Assembly (NCBI RefSeq): GCF_018224925.1
Contig: NZ_JAGTUF010000001.1
Span: 620,001-684,000, forward strand
Length of the DNA stretch: 64,000 nt
Source: Magnetospirillum sulfuroxidans
Lineage (GTDB): Bacteria > Pseudomonadota > Alphaproteobacteria > Rhodospirillales > Magnetospirillaceae
Direction of reading: 5' to 3'
This document shows positions 19,281 through 31,657 of the stretch, piece after piece (the stretch's first letter is position 1; each line of letters begins with the position of its first letter). The translations under genes were made by a program, and so were the position numbers. The notes beneath the pieces were generated by a model. The model saw nothing but the letters and a program-made list of their open reading frames with translations. It was not told the origin of the DNA and did no database searches.

Positions 19281-19310
19281 ATAGGTAAAGCAACCTTCCC
19301 TTTTTGACAA
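19281..19310 (-). promoter_or_regulatory. Candidate sigma-70-type promoter of the pdh operon
   Basis: On the minus strand, TTGTCA (19310-19305) and TACCTAT (19287-19281) are separated by 17 bases, about 38 bases before the pdhA ATG. The rest of the 360-base gap up to the next gene (19243-19603) is AT-rich for this genome and shows no other feature I can support. Confidence 0.35.
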
Positions 19311-19603
19311 GTCGTTTAACCGCAAAAAACGCTTATTTTGCAATGCAATAATGACGGTTAACTGGATAGTGGTTATTTATCACATCCTAACCAAACGGGC
19401 GGGCAACGGGTGGTGCGATGCAGCAACCCTTTTTGTTCCGTGGGTTAGCCCCTGGCAGGGCATATTGGGAGCCGACGCGTAAAAGAAAAGTCCGCCTCGC
19501 CACCCACAGAGATATTTTGCCAATCCCCCCATACCGATCAACCGCATGACAGAACGGCAAAAGAGATTAAGTTAGTCTAAATTGCTTTATGCAGGGGGCT
19601 GTC

Positions 19604-21289
19604 ATGCTGAAAGACCTCAAAGTATTTTATAAAATAATACTAATATTAATACTCTTCAGCGTGGCTCTCGCCGCCGTCTCTCTGCTCTCCATCGCCTCGC
19701 TCCAGACTCTGGGCCGACAATTACATGCCGTCGCCGCCGATGGATCCTCCGCCCTGCTTGCCGCCCGAATGAACACCAACGTGCAAGCCATGAACGCCAT
19801 CCAAGCCATGGCGGCAGCCGATCCAACGCCGGACGCCCTGGCCGACGCGGCAAAACGGCTGAACGCCGAGCTCGCCTTGTTTCAGCAACGAATGAGCAAG
19901 ACCAAGGAACTGACTTCCGAGACAAAAAGCTTGCAGTTGATCGCGGAAATGGAGGCTGGAAAAATAAGTTTCGAGCAAGCGGCAACCAAGGTCCTGAGCA
20001 TTGCCCGCAGCAGCAGCGATGGCGGCGATGCGTTGCGGGCGCAAGCCAAGATCGCCACCGCCGAGGCCGCCGCTTTGCGTGAAACCGTCCGCGCCTTTTT
20101 TAAATTGCAAGAAGACGTCTTGTCCGCCCGGACGGAAAGTTCCAACGCCCTCATCACCACCCGGACCATGGTGGTGATCGTCACCTCCCTTGCCGCCCTG
20201 GTCATCGGCGTCGCTCTGAGTGTCGCCATTGCCCGGAGCAGCATCGCCAAGCCGCTGGCGGCAAGCGTCGCCGGCGTGCACGCCCTTGCCCGCGGCGAAC
20301 TCGATGTCACTATCGGCGGGGCCGAACGCCGCGATGAACTGGGCGATGTCGCCAAGGCGTTGATCACCCTGCGCGACCACCTGCGCCGGGATCGCGCCCT
20401 CGAAGCTGCCGCCATCCGCGAACAGGAAAACAAGATCGCCCACGCCAATCATCTGCACGAACTGGCGATTACCTTCGAGAAACGAAGCAAAAGCAGCCTG
20501 CACGAGGTTGTCGCCGCGTCGTCCGCCATGGAGGAGACCTCGTCCGGCCTTCTCCGCGACGCCGAGAATACCTGTACCCGCGCCATCAGCGGCAGTGCCG
20601 CCGCCGCTCAGGCCGCCGCCAATGTGGAAACCGTCGCCGCCGCCGCCGAAGAACTCGCCGCCTCGATCGGTGAAATCTCGCGCCAAGTCACCTTATCGGC
20701 CGACGCTTCCGTCAATGCGGTCCAAGCCGCCGACAGCGCCACCGTATCCGTCCGGTCGTTGACCCAATCGGCCAGCCAGATTTCCGCCATCGTTGAAATG
20801 ATCAGCGCCATTGCCAGTCAGACCAACCTGCTGGCGCTCAACGCCACCATCGAAGCCGCCCGCGCCGGCGATGCCGGCAAAGGCTTCGCCGTCGTCGCCA
20901 ACGAAGTCAAATCCCTGGCGACCCAGACGGGGCACGCCACCGAAGACATTACCCGGCAGATTGCCACCGTGCAGAGCCAAACCCGGGATGTCGAGCGCGC
21001 CCTGGACCAAGTCATCGTCGCCATCCGGCGCATGGAAAGCATTGCCAGCGGCATATCGGCGGCGATGGAGGAACAGAACGCCGCGACCCAGGAAATTGCC
21101 CGCAATGTTGAACAAGCCGCTCAGGGAACCAACGCGGTTTCCGATGTCATGGGCGGCATTCAACAAGCGGCAACCCACAGCGGCAACGGCGCCACCCAGG
21201 TGCGGCAATCGGCAACCCATTTGGCCAGCACAGCGGAAACACTCAAACACGCCATCGAAACATTTTTGTCGTCAATCGACAGAACCTGA
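19604..21289 (+). CDS. Methyl-accepting chemotaxis protein (four-helix-bundle-type sensor)
   Basis: 561-aa membrane chemoreceptor. A membrane helix at about 9-32, a short helical periplasmic domain of about 150 residues (four-helix-bundle style), a second membrane helix near 185-207, HAMP ([19 protein letters not shown]), and a signalling domain with [23 protein letters not shown] 19604 is chosen over 19589 because AGGGGG sits at the right distance. It has no W-x-x-F tail. It lies on the opposite strand to all surrounding genes, between ftsB and pdhA, and its stop directly abuts the convergent ftsB stop with no base between. Confidence 0.94.
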   Translation: MLKDLKVFYKIILILILFSVALAAVSLLSIASLQTLGRQLHAVAADGSSALLAARMNTNVQAMNAIQAMAAADPTPDALADAAKRLNAELALFQQRMSKTKELTSETKSLQLIAEMEAGKISFEQAATKVLSIARSSSDGGDALRAQAKIATAEAAALRETVRAFFKLQEDVLSARTESSNALITTRTMVVIVTSLAALVIGVALSVAIARSSIAKPLAASVAGVHALARGELDVTIGGAERRDELGDVAKALITLRDHLRRDRALEAAAIREQENKIAHANHLHELAITFEKRSKSSLHEVVAASSAMEETSSGLLRDAENTCTRAISGSAAAAQAAANVETVAAAAEELAASIGEISRQVTLSADASVNAVQAADSATVSVRSLTQSASQISAIVEMISAIASQTNLLALNATIEAARAGDAGKGFAVVANEVKSLATQTGHATEDITRQIATVQSQTRDVERALDQVIVAIRRMESIASGISAAMEEQNAATQEIARNVEQAAQGTNAVSDVMGGIQQAATHSGNGATQVRQSATHLASTAETLKHAIETFLSSIDRT

Positions 21290-21595
21290 TCACTTCTGGA
21301 AGATCACCACTTCGTCGGCGCGGCCCATGTTGAGCATGGTCCGCGCCCGTTCTTCCAGCATATCGGGGTCAAGATGGTCGGGGCGCAGCAACAGCACGCG
21401 GTGTTCCAGCGACTGGCGTTCGGTCGAGACCGTGGCCAATTGCATTTCAGCCGCCAGGATTTCCTTGTCGAGCCGAACCCAAGCCAAGACGCCGCGATCG
21501 CCTTCCACCGTGTGGTAGGCGAAATAGGCCAAGGCACCGACCCCGATCAGGGGACCCATGACATGGCGGAGACGTCGGTTGAGTTCTTTCAACAT
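21290..21595 (-). CDS. ftsB: Septum formation initiator FtsB/DivIC family protein
   Basis: 101-aa single-pass cell-division protein of the FtsB/DivIC type, part of the FtsQ-FtsB-FtsL subcomplex that activates septal wall synthesis. Membrane helix at about 13-29 (MGPLIGVGALAYFAYHTV), then a periplasmic coiled coil (about 40-75) and a short conserved end (DMLEERARTMLNMGRADEVVIF). The position downstream of eno is the usual alphaproteobacterial one. The MCP gene has apparently been inserted between it and pdhA. Confidence 0.9.
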   Translation of the reverse strand: MLKELNRRLRHVMGPLIGVGALAYFAYHTVEGDRGVLAWVRLDKEILAAEMQLATVSTERQSLEHRVLLLRPDHLDPDMLEERARTMLNMGRADEVVIFQK

Positions 21596-21790
21596 GGATG
21601 GGATGGGATCACAGTCGGATTCGTCACGTCAACAAGATGTGAATGACTTGATTCATTTTCTTGAACGAAACGCCACTTCTGTGACGGAAAAGACTCAGAT
21701 GACCGCGCCGCAAGTAGAACGGCCGGTGAACGCTAACACAAGAGCGTTAATACGACGTTAGTATGTGGGCTTTAGCGTTAATTTTAAATA

Positions 21791-21820
21791 AAAGCGGCCG
21801 GGACTTCTCCCGGCCGCTTT
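21791..21820 (-). terminator. Intrinsic terminator of eno
   Basis: 13-bp stem AAAGCGGCCGGGA / TCCCGGCCGCTTT with a 4-base loop; on the minus strand it continues TATTTAAAAT. It ends the eno transcript. The 247-base gap 21596-21842 between ftsB and eno therefore probably also holds an ftsB promoter, but I cannot identify it. Confidence 0.85.
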
Positions 21821-21842
21821 ACACGTTCAAGTTAAAGCTAAA

Positions 21843-25752
<3,910 letters not shown>

Positions 25753-26079
25753 TCAGCGCGCCAGCGGAGCGGCAGGCTCGGCCGGAGCCTGAGCCGGAGC
25801 AGTCACCGGAGCAACCGCCTTGACCTTGTCGAACGGCGAACCGCCGCCGGTCCGGTTGTTGGCGATGATGGCCAATGCCAGACTGGTGACGAAGAACGTC
25901 GCGGCCAGAATGCCGGTGGTCTTGGTCAGCAGGTTGCCCGCCGCCCGGCCGCTCATCAGGCCGCCGCCGCCGCCGCCAATTCCCAGCGCACCGCCTTCAG
26001 AGCGTTGCAGCAAGATGACGCCCACCAGGGCGACGGCCAGCAGAAGATGAATGACGAGGATGATCGGAAAGACGTCCAT
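25753..26079 (-). CDS. secG: Preprotein translocase subunit SecG
   Basis: Small membrane subunit of the SecYEG protein-export channel. 108 aa with two membrane helices (about 3-22 and 52-73), the conserved LLQRSEGGALGIGGGGGGL cytoplasmic loop between them, and an Ala/Pro-rich C-terminal tail (PVTAPAQAPAEPAAP). ATG 26079 is used; a GTG two codons upstream is the alternative. No strong ribosome site. It lies between tpiA and pyrG, the usual place in this lineage. Confidence 0.93.
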   Translation of the reverse strand: MDVFPIILVIHLLLAVALVGVILLQRSEGGALGIGGGGGGLMSGRAAGNLLTKTTGILAATFFVTSLALAIIANNRTGGGSPFDKVKAVAPVTAPAQAPAEPAAPLAR

Positions 26080-26114
26080 GTGCACACCAAAAATGTCAAA
26101 CCACCAAAACGGTC

Positions 26115-26154
26115 CGCCCGGAGCCGCCGCGTGTTCAGCGGGCGGCCCCGGGCG
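26115..26154 (-). terminator. GC-rich hairpin after tpiA
   Basis: CGCCCGG-A-GCCGCC pairs with GGCGGC-C-CCGGGCG, a 14-position stem with one mismatch. On the minus strand a TTTT run starts a few bases beyond it. It probably weakens or ends transcription between tpiA and secG. Confidence 0.5.
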
Positions 26155-26219
26155 CCGTAAATGTTCGAAGGCGTTTTTAGCCCCCCGCGCCGCGGAAGGC
26201 TAGTGCAAAAGTGACATGC

Positions 26220-26978
26220 CTAAGCGCAGTTACAGGCAATGGCCCAGAAATCATCGACCTTGAGCGCGGCGCCGCCAATCAGGCCGCCGTCGACATCGGG
26301 CAGCGCGATCAACTGCGCCGCGTTTTCCGGCTTCATCGAACCACCATAAAGAATACGCATCTTCATCGCTTCGGCCTCGCCGATCAGAACGGCCAGTTCG
26401 GCGCGAATGGCGGCATGGACTTCTTGCGCCTGTTCCGGGGTGGCGACACGGCCGGTGCCGATGGCCCAAACCGGCTCGTAGGCGATGACGGTGTTGACGG
26501 CATTGGCCCCTTCGGGCAGCGACCCCTTAAGCTGGCTTTTGTTGACCTCGATGGTCTGGCCGGCATCGCGTTGAGCCAAGGTCTCGCCGATGCAGACGAT
26601 GGCCAGCAGACCGGCGGCATGGGCGGCGACGGCCTTGGCCTTGACCTGCGCGTCGGTTTCGCCGTGGTCGGTGCGACGCTCGGAATGGCCCAAGATCACC
26701 GCCGAACAGCCCACATCCTTTAAAAGCGCGGGCGAGGTGTCACCGGTATGGGCGCCGGCGGTCTTGCCATGACAATCTTGGCCGCCAACCGTGACGCCGG
26801 AACCGGCGACGGCGCCAACCACGGCCCCCAGCAACGGGAAGGGCGGGCAAATCAGCATGTCGCAAGCCAGATCAGGCTGCGCCTTGCGTTTGGCGGCGAT
26901 GCCTTCGGCCAGGGCGACGCCATCGGCCAGCAAGCCGTTCATCTTCCAATTACCGGCGATCAGCGGACGTCTGCTCAT
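26220..26978 (-). CDS. tpiA: Triosephosphate isomerase
   Basis: Interconverts dihydroxyacetone phosphate and glyceraldehyde 3-phosphate. 252 aa. The substrate-binding GNWKMNG, the electrophilic His in ILGHSERR, the catalytic Glu in AYEPVWAIGTG and the phosphate loop region YGGSMKPENA are all present. ATG 26978 has an AAGGGAGAA ribosome site at good spacing. Together with eno and pdhABC it makes the minus-strand run rich in lower-glycolysis genes. Confidence 0.97.
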   Translation of the reverse strand: MSRRPLIAGNWKMNGLLADGVALAEGIAAKRKAQPDLACDMLICPPFPLLGAVVGAVAGSGVTVGGQDCHGKTAGAHTGDTSPALLKDVGCSAVILGHSERRTDHGETDAQVKAKAVAAHAAGLLAIVCIGETLAQRDAGQTIEVNKSQLKGSLPEGANAVNTVIAYEPVWAIGTGRVATPEQAQEVHAAIRAELAVLIGEAEAMKMRILYGGSMKPENAAQLIALPDVDGGLIGGAALKVDDFWAIACNCA

Positions 26979-27098
26979 TTTATTTCTCCCTTGGGCAATT
27001 CTGGCGACCTTGGCCGCGTATAGCACCAACCGAAGGCTGCGTCCAAAAAAAGGCGGACCGCGCCGCGATCCGCCTTTGCGTCATCGTGATGCCGCGGA

Positions 27099-27653
27099 TT
27101 ATTCCTGCGCCATCGGCGCCCCCTTGCCGATCACCACCGCCCGCCGCCGCAACGCGCACGAGAACGACAGCATGAAGCGCAGGGATTCCTGGGTTTCCGG
27201 CTTCGACAGCATCTTGATGGTGCCCATCAAGCCGGGGGAAGCCGCCGGAATCGAGCATTCGGCGATGGCGTCTTCCATGGCCCCCTTGGCTTCGTATGCC
27301 AAAGTGGCCAGATCCTCGGTGCCCAGGTTGTTGGCCATGTGCTCGATGAACGAGAACGCCCGGTCGATCATGCTGTCGGAAGCGGCCCGGCGAGCGCCAT
27401 GGATCAGTTGCACGGCGTCAAGCAACGTCTCTAAGGCGCCATTGCGGTGCAGACTGCCGATGCCTTCCAGCAGGGCCGAAACCCCCGCCTGCACATCGGG
27501 ATCATTCAGCTTGTCCAGAACCTCCAGCGAATTGCCGGCGGTGATGGCCAAGCGTTCAACCATGGAATCGCACATGGCGTTGCGGGCGCCCTGAACCAGT
27601 TGCGCCAATTCGTCCATGGCGGGGACGCAAGCGGCGGCGGCATCGTCTTTCAT
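27099..27653 (-). CDS. DUF1641 family protein
   Basis: 184-aa soluble helical protein of the DUF1641 type, with repeated motifs of about 85 residues (ARNAMCDSMVERLA in the first half; ARRAASDSMIDRAF in the second), so the gene looks like an internal duplication. It follows the SQR-like oxidoreductase by 9 bases; DUF1641 proteins are known as neighbours of such flavoproteins and of formate dehydrogenase genes. Function unknown. Likely a partner or regulator of the oxidoreductase (inference). Confidence 0.8.
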   Translation of the reverse strand: MKDDAAAACVPAMDELAQLVQGARNAMCDSMVERLAITAGNSLEVLDKLNDPDVQAGVSALLEGIGSLHRNGALETLLDAVQLIHGARRAASDSMIDRAFSFIEHMANNLGTEDLATLAYEAKGAMEDAIAECSIPAASPGLMGTIKMLSKPETQESLRFMLSFSCALRRRAVVIGKGAPMAQE

Positions 27654-27662
27654 CGCGTCCTC

Positions 27663-28802
27663 CTACAACAGGCCGCGGGCGGACAGCCAGTACAAGCGGT
27701 TATAAGCCAACTTGAACCAGTGCAGCATCTGCGACGGCGGCGCCACCGTCGGCGGCGTCTTATAGTTGAACCAAACATAGGTGCCGGTGGAAAAGCCGGT
27801 TTCGATGAAGCAAAAGGCCTTGCCGTCATATTCCCGCGCCCACCGGCCTTCCTGCACCAGCGACGCCAGATTGTCGATCAACACATCGGCTTCGAAATGG
27901 GCCGTCGAGCCAGCCTTGGAAATGGGAATGTTGGTGGTGTCGCCGACAACGAAGATATCGTCCGAGCCTTCGCGATGCAGCGTCTTGGTGTTGGTCGGCA
28001 CCCAGCCGCCCTTCCCCAGGCCGGATTCGGAAATCACCGACGCGCCTTCATGCGGCGGGATGGTCACCAGCAGGTCATACGGCAATTCCGAGCCTTCCAT
28101 CGAGGTGATGGTCTTGGCCTGGGGATCAACCTTTTCCGTGTTGAAGAACACTTCCGACTTGATGCCCAATTGCTCGAATACCGGTCCGGCCCAATGAGCC
28201 ACCGGCTCCAGCGAATGCAGACGGCCGATGGGATAGGTATAGGTGATCTCGCTCTTGTCGCGCAGGCCCTTGGCTTCCAGGAATTCATGCAGCATCAGGG
28301 TGAATTCAACCGGCGCCACCGGGCATTTGTGCGGGGCGTTGATGTTGACGACGATCTTGCCGCCCTGGAAGGCGTTGAGCGCGTCACGCAGTTTACGCGC
28401 CCCTTCCAGGTCATAAAACCAATGGGCGCCTTCCTGCATGCCCGGCACGCTTTGCGGCATGATGCGCGAGCCGGTGGCCAGCACCAGATAATCGTATCTG
28501 AAGGTCCGGCCGGAATCCGTCGTCACCTGTTTCTTTTCCGCGTCGATGGCCTTGGCCGGATCGACGAAGAAATTGATCCGCCGGTCCAGCACCCGGCTTT
28601 GCTCGCGGAACATCTCGTGTTCGCGCATGCGACCGAACGGCACATACAGCAAACCGGGTTGATACATGTGGGTATCGCAGGTGCCCAACATGGTGATGCT
28701 GACGGCGCCAGAGCGCAACTGAGTGCCCAACTGGCGGCACAAACCATTGGCGACGATGGTGCCAGCCAGGCCACCACCGACGATCAGGATCGTCTTCGAC
28801 AT
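27663..28802 (-). CDS. Sulfide:quinone oxidoreductase-like flavoprotein
   Basis: 379-aa FAD oxidoreductase of the SQR/flavocytochrome c-type family. N-terminal FAD motif ILIVGGGLAGTIVAN, the second GxG area LVLATGSRIMP, and IFVVGDTTNI near residue 283. Cysteines at 160 (HKCPVAP) and 331 (KAFCFIETG) sit where the two conserved redox cysteines of SQRs are found; the C-terminus HWFKLAYNRLYWLSARGLL is aromatic and amphipathic, as in SQR membrane-binding tails. Sulfide oxidation with electrons to quinone is the likely reaction, but a different sulfur substrate is possible. DUF1641 is cotranscribed; TusA- and DsrE-like genes are upstream. Confidence 0.85.
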   Translation of the reverse strand: MSKTILIVGGGLAGTIVANGLCRQLGTQLRSGAVSITMLGTCDTHMYQPGLLYVPFGRMREHEMFREQSRVLDRRINFFVDPAKAIDAEKKQVTTDSGRTFRYDYLVLATGSRIMPQSVPGMQEGAHWFYDLEGARKLRDALNAFQGGKIVVNINAPHKCPVAPVEFTLMLHEFLEAKGLRDKSEITYTYPIGRLHSLEPVAHWAGPVFEQLGIKSEVFFNTEKVDPQAKTITSMEGSELPYDLLVTIPPHEGASVISESGLGKGGWVPTNTKTLHREGSDDIFVVGDTTNIPISKAGSTAHFEADVLIDNLASLVQEGRWAREYDGKAFCFIETGFSTGTYVWFNYKTPPTVAPPSQMLHWFKLAYNRLYWLSARGLL

Positions 28803-28867
28803 GTGTTCCCTCCCAGGGATTGTTTTGCGCTTGAGCCGTCTTTGGTCGCGGCTTTGGGCAGAAAAAC

Positions 28868-28889
28868 GCGCCCATCATTGTGTGGGCGC
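28868..28889 (-). terminator. Intrinsic terminator between tusA-like and SQR-like genes
   Basis: 7-bp stem GCGCCCA / TGGGCGC with an 8-base loop; on the minus strand it is followed by GTTTTTC. It lies just after the tusA-like stop and would separate dsrE-tusA from sqr-DUF1641, or limit readthrough. Confidence 0.75.
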
Positions 28890-28902
28890 TTCGTCTTCTT
28901 GA

Positions 28903-29133
28903 TTACTTCGCCTTCTTGACCACCACGCTCCAATAGCCGTCATGCTCGGTGCTGCCGACGAAGCTGTGACCAACCTTGGCGACCCAAGCCGGAATATCGG
29001 CCACCGATCCTTTGTCCGAAGACAAAATCTCGACTTCCTCACCGATCGCGGCCAGCTTCAGCGCCGCGATCAACTCCATCAGCGGCCCCGGACAAAAAGC
29101 CCCACGGGCGTCAACTGTCTGGCGTTCAGCCAT
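28903..29133 (-). CDS. TusA-family sulfurtransferase
   Basis: 76-aa TusA/SirA/YedF-type protein. The single conserved sulfur-carrying Cys is in the family motif DARGAFCPGPLMEL near residue 14. These proteins pass persulfide sulfur between enzymes. ATG 29133 has GGAAGGA at the right spacing; the ATG 9 bases upstream would be too close to it. It lies 17 bases after the DsrE-like gene. Together they could form a sulfur relay receiving sulfur from the SQR-like enzyme (inference). Alternative: a stand-alone TusA-like protein of unrelated function. Confidence 0.88.
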   Translation of the reverse strand: MAERQTVDARGAFCPGPLMELIAALKLAAIGEEVEILSSDKGSVADIPAWVAKVGHSFVGSTEHDGYWSVVVKKAK

Positions 29134-29150
29134 GTTTTTCATCCTTCCGC

Positions 29151-29552
29151 TTACAGAGTGATCAATTCGCCGTCCTCGGCGTCGGACAGAAATTTGGCCA
29201 AGCCGGCGGTGCCGTCGAACAATCCTTCGACCAGATCTGCCTGGGCATCCCAGTGATTGAGGTCAAGCACCAGCGAACAGGCCCACATCTGCATTTCCCC
29301 CAGCATCCGGCCTTGCTCGAACAGCTCCATGGCGTCGGGGACGTTCTTGGTGACGAATTGTTCGTGGAAATAACCGCCGTGATAACGTTCCTGCGGCGTC
29401 ACCCCCCGGCGGAACGCCAAGATGGCGTTCATGGTGACGAACACCTGAACCGGACGGTCGGAAACCGCCGCCACCGATGCGATCATGGCGGCAAGCTGGA
29501 TCTTTTCATGCTCGCCCGAGGCAAGCATGATGAATAAAGGCTTTGAAGCCAT
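29151..29552 (-). CDS. DsrE-family protein
   Basis: 133-aa DsrE/DsrF-like alpha/beta protein. The opening FIMLASGEHEKIQLAAMIASVAAV and the later VFVTMNAILAFRRG are typical. DsrE-like proteins of sulfur oxidisers bind persulfide sulfur with a Cys; here a Cys is seen in MQMWACSLVLDL (about residue 96), the place expected for the functional Cys. First gene of the cluster. AGGGAGGGA precedes the ATG. An inverted repeat lies 36-51 bases upstream. Confidence 0.85.
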   Translation of the reverse strand: MASKPLFIMLASGEHEKIQLAAMIASVAAVSDRPVQVFVTMNAILAFRRGVTPQERYHGGYFHEQFVTKNVPDAMELFEQGRMLGEMQMWACSLVLDLNHWDAQADLVEGLFDGTAGLAKFLSDAEDGELITL

Positions 29553-29587
29553 CTATGGTCCCTCCCTATCGAGGCTTTCTTATTTAA

Positions 29588-29603
29588 GAAGGTTCTTACC
29601 TTC
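29588..29603 (-). promoter_or_regulatory. Inverted repeat upstream of the dsrE-like gene
   Basis: GAAGGT-N4-ACCTTC, a perfect 6-bp inverted repeat, lies 36 bases before the dsrE-like ATG in an AT-rich stretch. It looks like a small operator, possibly for a sulfur or redox regulator, but no regulator gene is adjacent. Confidence 0.4.
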
Positions 29604-29780
29604 ATTACTTGTTATATACATCAATCAGGGACCCTGGGGGCAAGCAGATTCGTAACCGCTTGGCCCCGCCGGCAATGACGGCCGATTCCACAGTTGCGGC
29701 CCCCGCCCCCCCCTCTTATGATGCCGACCACTTTGCCCAAGGGTCATACGGCCCAGGCGCCTCTTACTTTGTCGGGAACC

Positions 29781-31655
29781 ATGCTCGATTCTTTCCGCTC
29801 CGCCTCGAAGTCCTGGGTCATTAAACTGCTGTTCGGATTGCTGATTCTCAGCTTCCTTGCCTGGGGTGTCGGCGACGTGATCCGCGGCGGCCTGTTCGGC
29901 CGCGGCCCGGCCATCGAAGTCGGCGACCGCCAGTTCACCGCCGCCGAGGTGATGAGCGAATTCAAGCGTGACATCGACGTGCTGCAACCCCAGTTCGGCG
30001 GCAAGCTGACCACCGCCGACGCCCGCAAGCTGGGGCTGCTGGACCGCACCATCGACACCATCGTCACCCGCACCCTGATCGACGAAGCCGGCCGCAAGCT
30101 TGGCTTGACCACGGCGGACGAAGTGGTGGTCGCCAAGGTGGCGGCCGAACCCAGTTTCCGCAACGAGCTGGGACAATTCGACCGCGACCTGCTGCGCCGC
30201 GCCCTGTCCCGCGCCGGCTGGTCGGAAGCCGAATTCATGCGCCAGGAAAAAGACAACATCTTGCGCACCCAGGTGGCCGAGGCTCTGAGCGGCGGCGTCA
30301 CCGCTCCGCAAACCCTGACCGACCCGCTGGTTCGCTGGAACCGCGAAAGCCGGGTCGCCGACACGGTGACCATCAAGGCCAGCGCCATGGCCCAGCCGGC
30401 AACCCCCGACGCCGCCGTTCTGGAAGCTTATTACAAGGCCAACGCCACCAGCTTCATGGCGCCGGAATTCCGCGCCGTCACGGCGTTGATGCTGCGATCG
30501 GCCGATGCCGGCCGCGATATCCAGATCACCGCCGACATGGTCGCCGAAGCCTATAAAACCCGCGAAGACGAATTCCACACCCCGGAACGCCGGACCGTCT
30601 CCCAGATTGTCGTCGTCGACGACGCCAGCGCCGACAAGGCCGGCGAAATGGTCAAGGCCGGCAAGGATCTAAAGGTTATCGCCAAGGAATTGGGGGTCAA
30701 CCTCATTGATCTGGGACTGGTGGAAAAGGGTGACCTGCCCGACGAATTGTCCGGTCTGGTGTTCGAGACCGCCGTCGGCGCCGTCACCCAGCCGGTCAAG
30801 ACCGCGCTTGGCTTTCATATTGCCAAGGTCATCTCAAGCACCCCCGAGAAAATTCGCCCCCTCGACGAGGTCAAGGACCAACTCGCCAAGGATTTGCTGC
30901 GGGAAAAATCCGTTGATCGGATGTCCGAACTGGCCAATCAGGTCGAAGATTCCCTGGGCGGCGGCGCCACCTTGGAAGAAACCGCCGCACGCTTCCAATT
31001 GTCGGTGATCCGCATCGCCGCCCTGGATGCCAGGGGGCTTGCCCCCAACGGCAAGCCCGCCGCCAACATCCCCCACAGCGATTCGTTTCTCGATGTGGCC
31101 TTCCACACCGAACAGGGAACGGAAAGCCAGTTGACCGAAATCGACAACGAGGGGTTGTTCCTGCTGCGTGTCGATTCCGTCACCCCGCCGCAGCCCAAGG
31201 CGCTGGCGGAAGTCCGCGCCGACGTGATTGCCGCTTGGCAAGCCGAGCAGCGCCAGGCCGCCGCCAAGACCATGGCCGACAAGATCACCGACCGGGTCAA
31301 GGCTGGCGAAACCCTGGCCAAGGTGGCGCAATCGCTGTCGCTGAAGCTGGACACCACCGTCGCCTTCACCCGCGAGGGCAGCGACGCCGCCAAGCTGCCC
31401 CCCGATGTCGTCAGCGCCATGTTCGACGGCAAGCCCGGCACTGTCGGCGCCGCCGCCACCCGTGACGGCTGGATGGTGGCGCAGCTGGACAAGGTCGTGC
31501 CCTACGACGGCAAGACCGACGCCAAGGCGGCGGAACAATTGCGCCTACGCACCGCCAGCGCCATTTCCGTCGATCTGATCGATCAATATATCGCTGCCCT
31601 CAACGCCGAAATCGGCGTCAAGGTGGACCGCAGCCAGCTTGCCCGCGAAGAGTGA
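29781..31655 (+). CDS. ppiD: Periplasmic peptidyl-prolyl isomerase PpiD (SurA N-terminal/parvulin)
   Basis: 624-aa membrane-anchored periplasmic folding factor working near the Sec channel. One membrane helix at about 13-33 (WVIKLLFGLLILSFLAWGV), a SurA-type chaperone domain, a parvulin isomerase domain in the middle (about 240-350, with PERRTVSQIVV and TALGFHIAKVIS) and a C-terminal region. ATG 29781 begins at the basic cap of the anchor; the frame is open to 29694 but starts with a Pro-rich stretch unlike the family. Its stop is 3 bases before trpE. ppiD-trpE is a known alphaproteobacterial pair. Confidence 0.93.
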   Translation: MLDSFRSASKSWVIKLLFGLLILSFLAWGVGDVIRGGLFGRGPAIEVGDRQFTAAEVMSEFKRDIDVLQPQFGGKLTTADARKLGLLDRTIDTIVTRTLIDEAGRKLGLTTADEVVVAKVAAEPSFRNELGQFDRDLLRRALSRAGWSEAEFMRQEKDNILRTQVAEALSGGVTAPQTLTDPLVRWNRESRVADTVTIKASAMAQPATPDAAVLEAYYKANATSFMAPEFRAVTALMLRSADAGRDIQITADMVAEAYKTREDEFHTPERRTVSQIVVVDDASADKAGEMVKAGKDLKVIAKELGVNLIDLGLVEKGDLPDELSGLVFETAVGAVTQPVKTALGFHIAKVISSTPEKIRPLDEVKDQLAKDLLREKSVDRMSELANQVEDSLGGGATLEETAARFQLSVIRIAALDARGLAPNGKPAANIPHSDSFLDVAFHTEQGTESQLTEIDNEGLFLLRVDSVTPPQPKALAEVRADVIAAWQAEQRQAAAKTMADKITDRVKAGETLAKVAQSLSLKLDTTVAFTREGSDAAKLPPDVVSAMFDGKPGTVGAAATRDGWMVAQLDKVVPYDGKTDAKAAEQLRLRTASAISVDLIDQYIAALNAEIGVKVDRSQLAREE

Positions 31656-31657
31656 TC

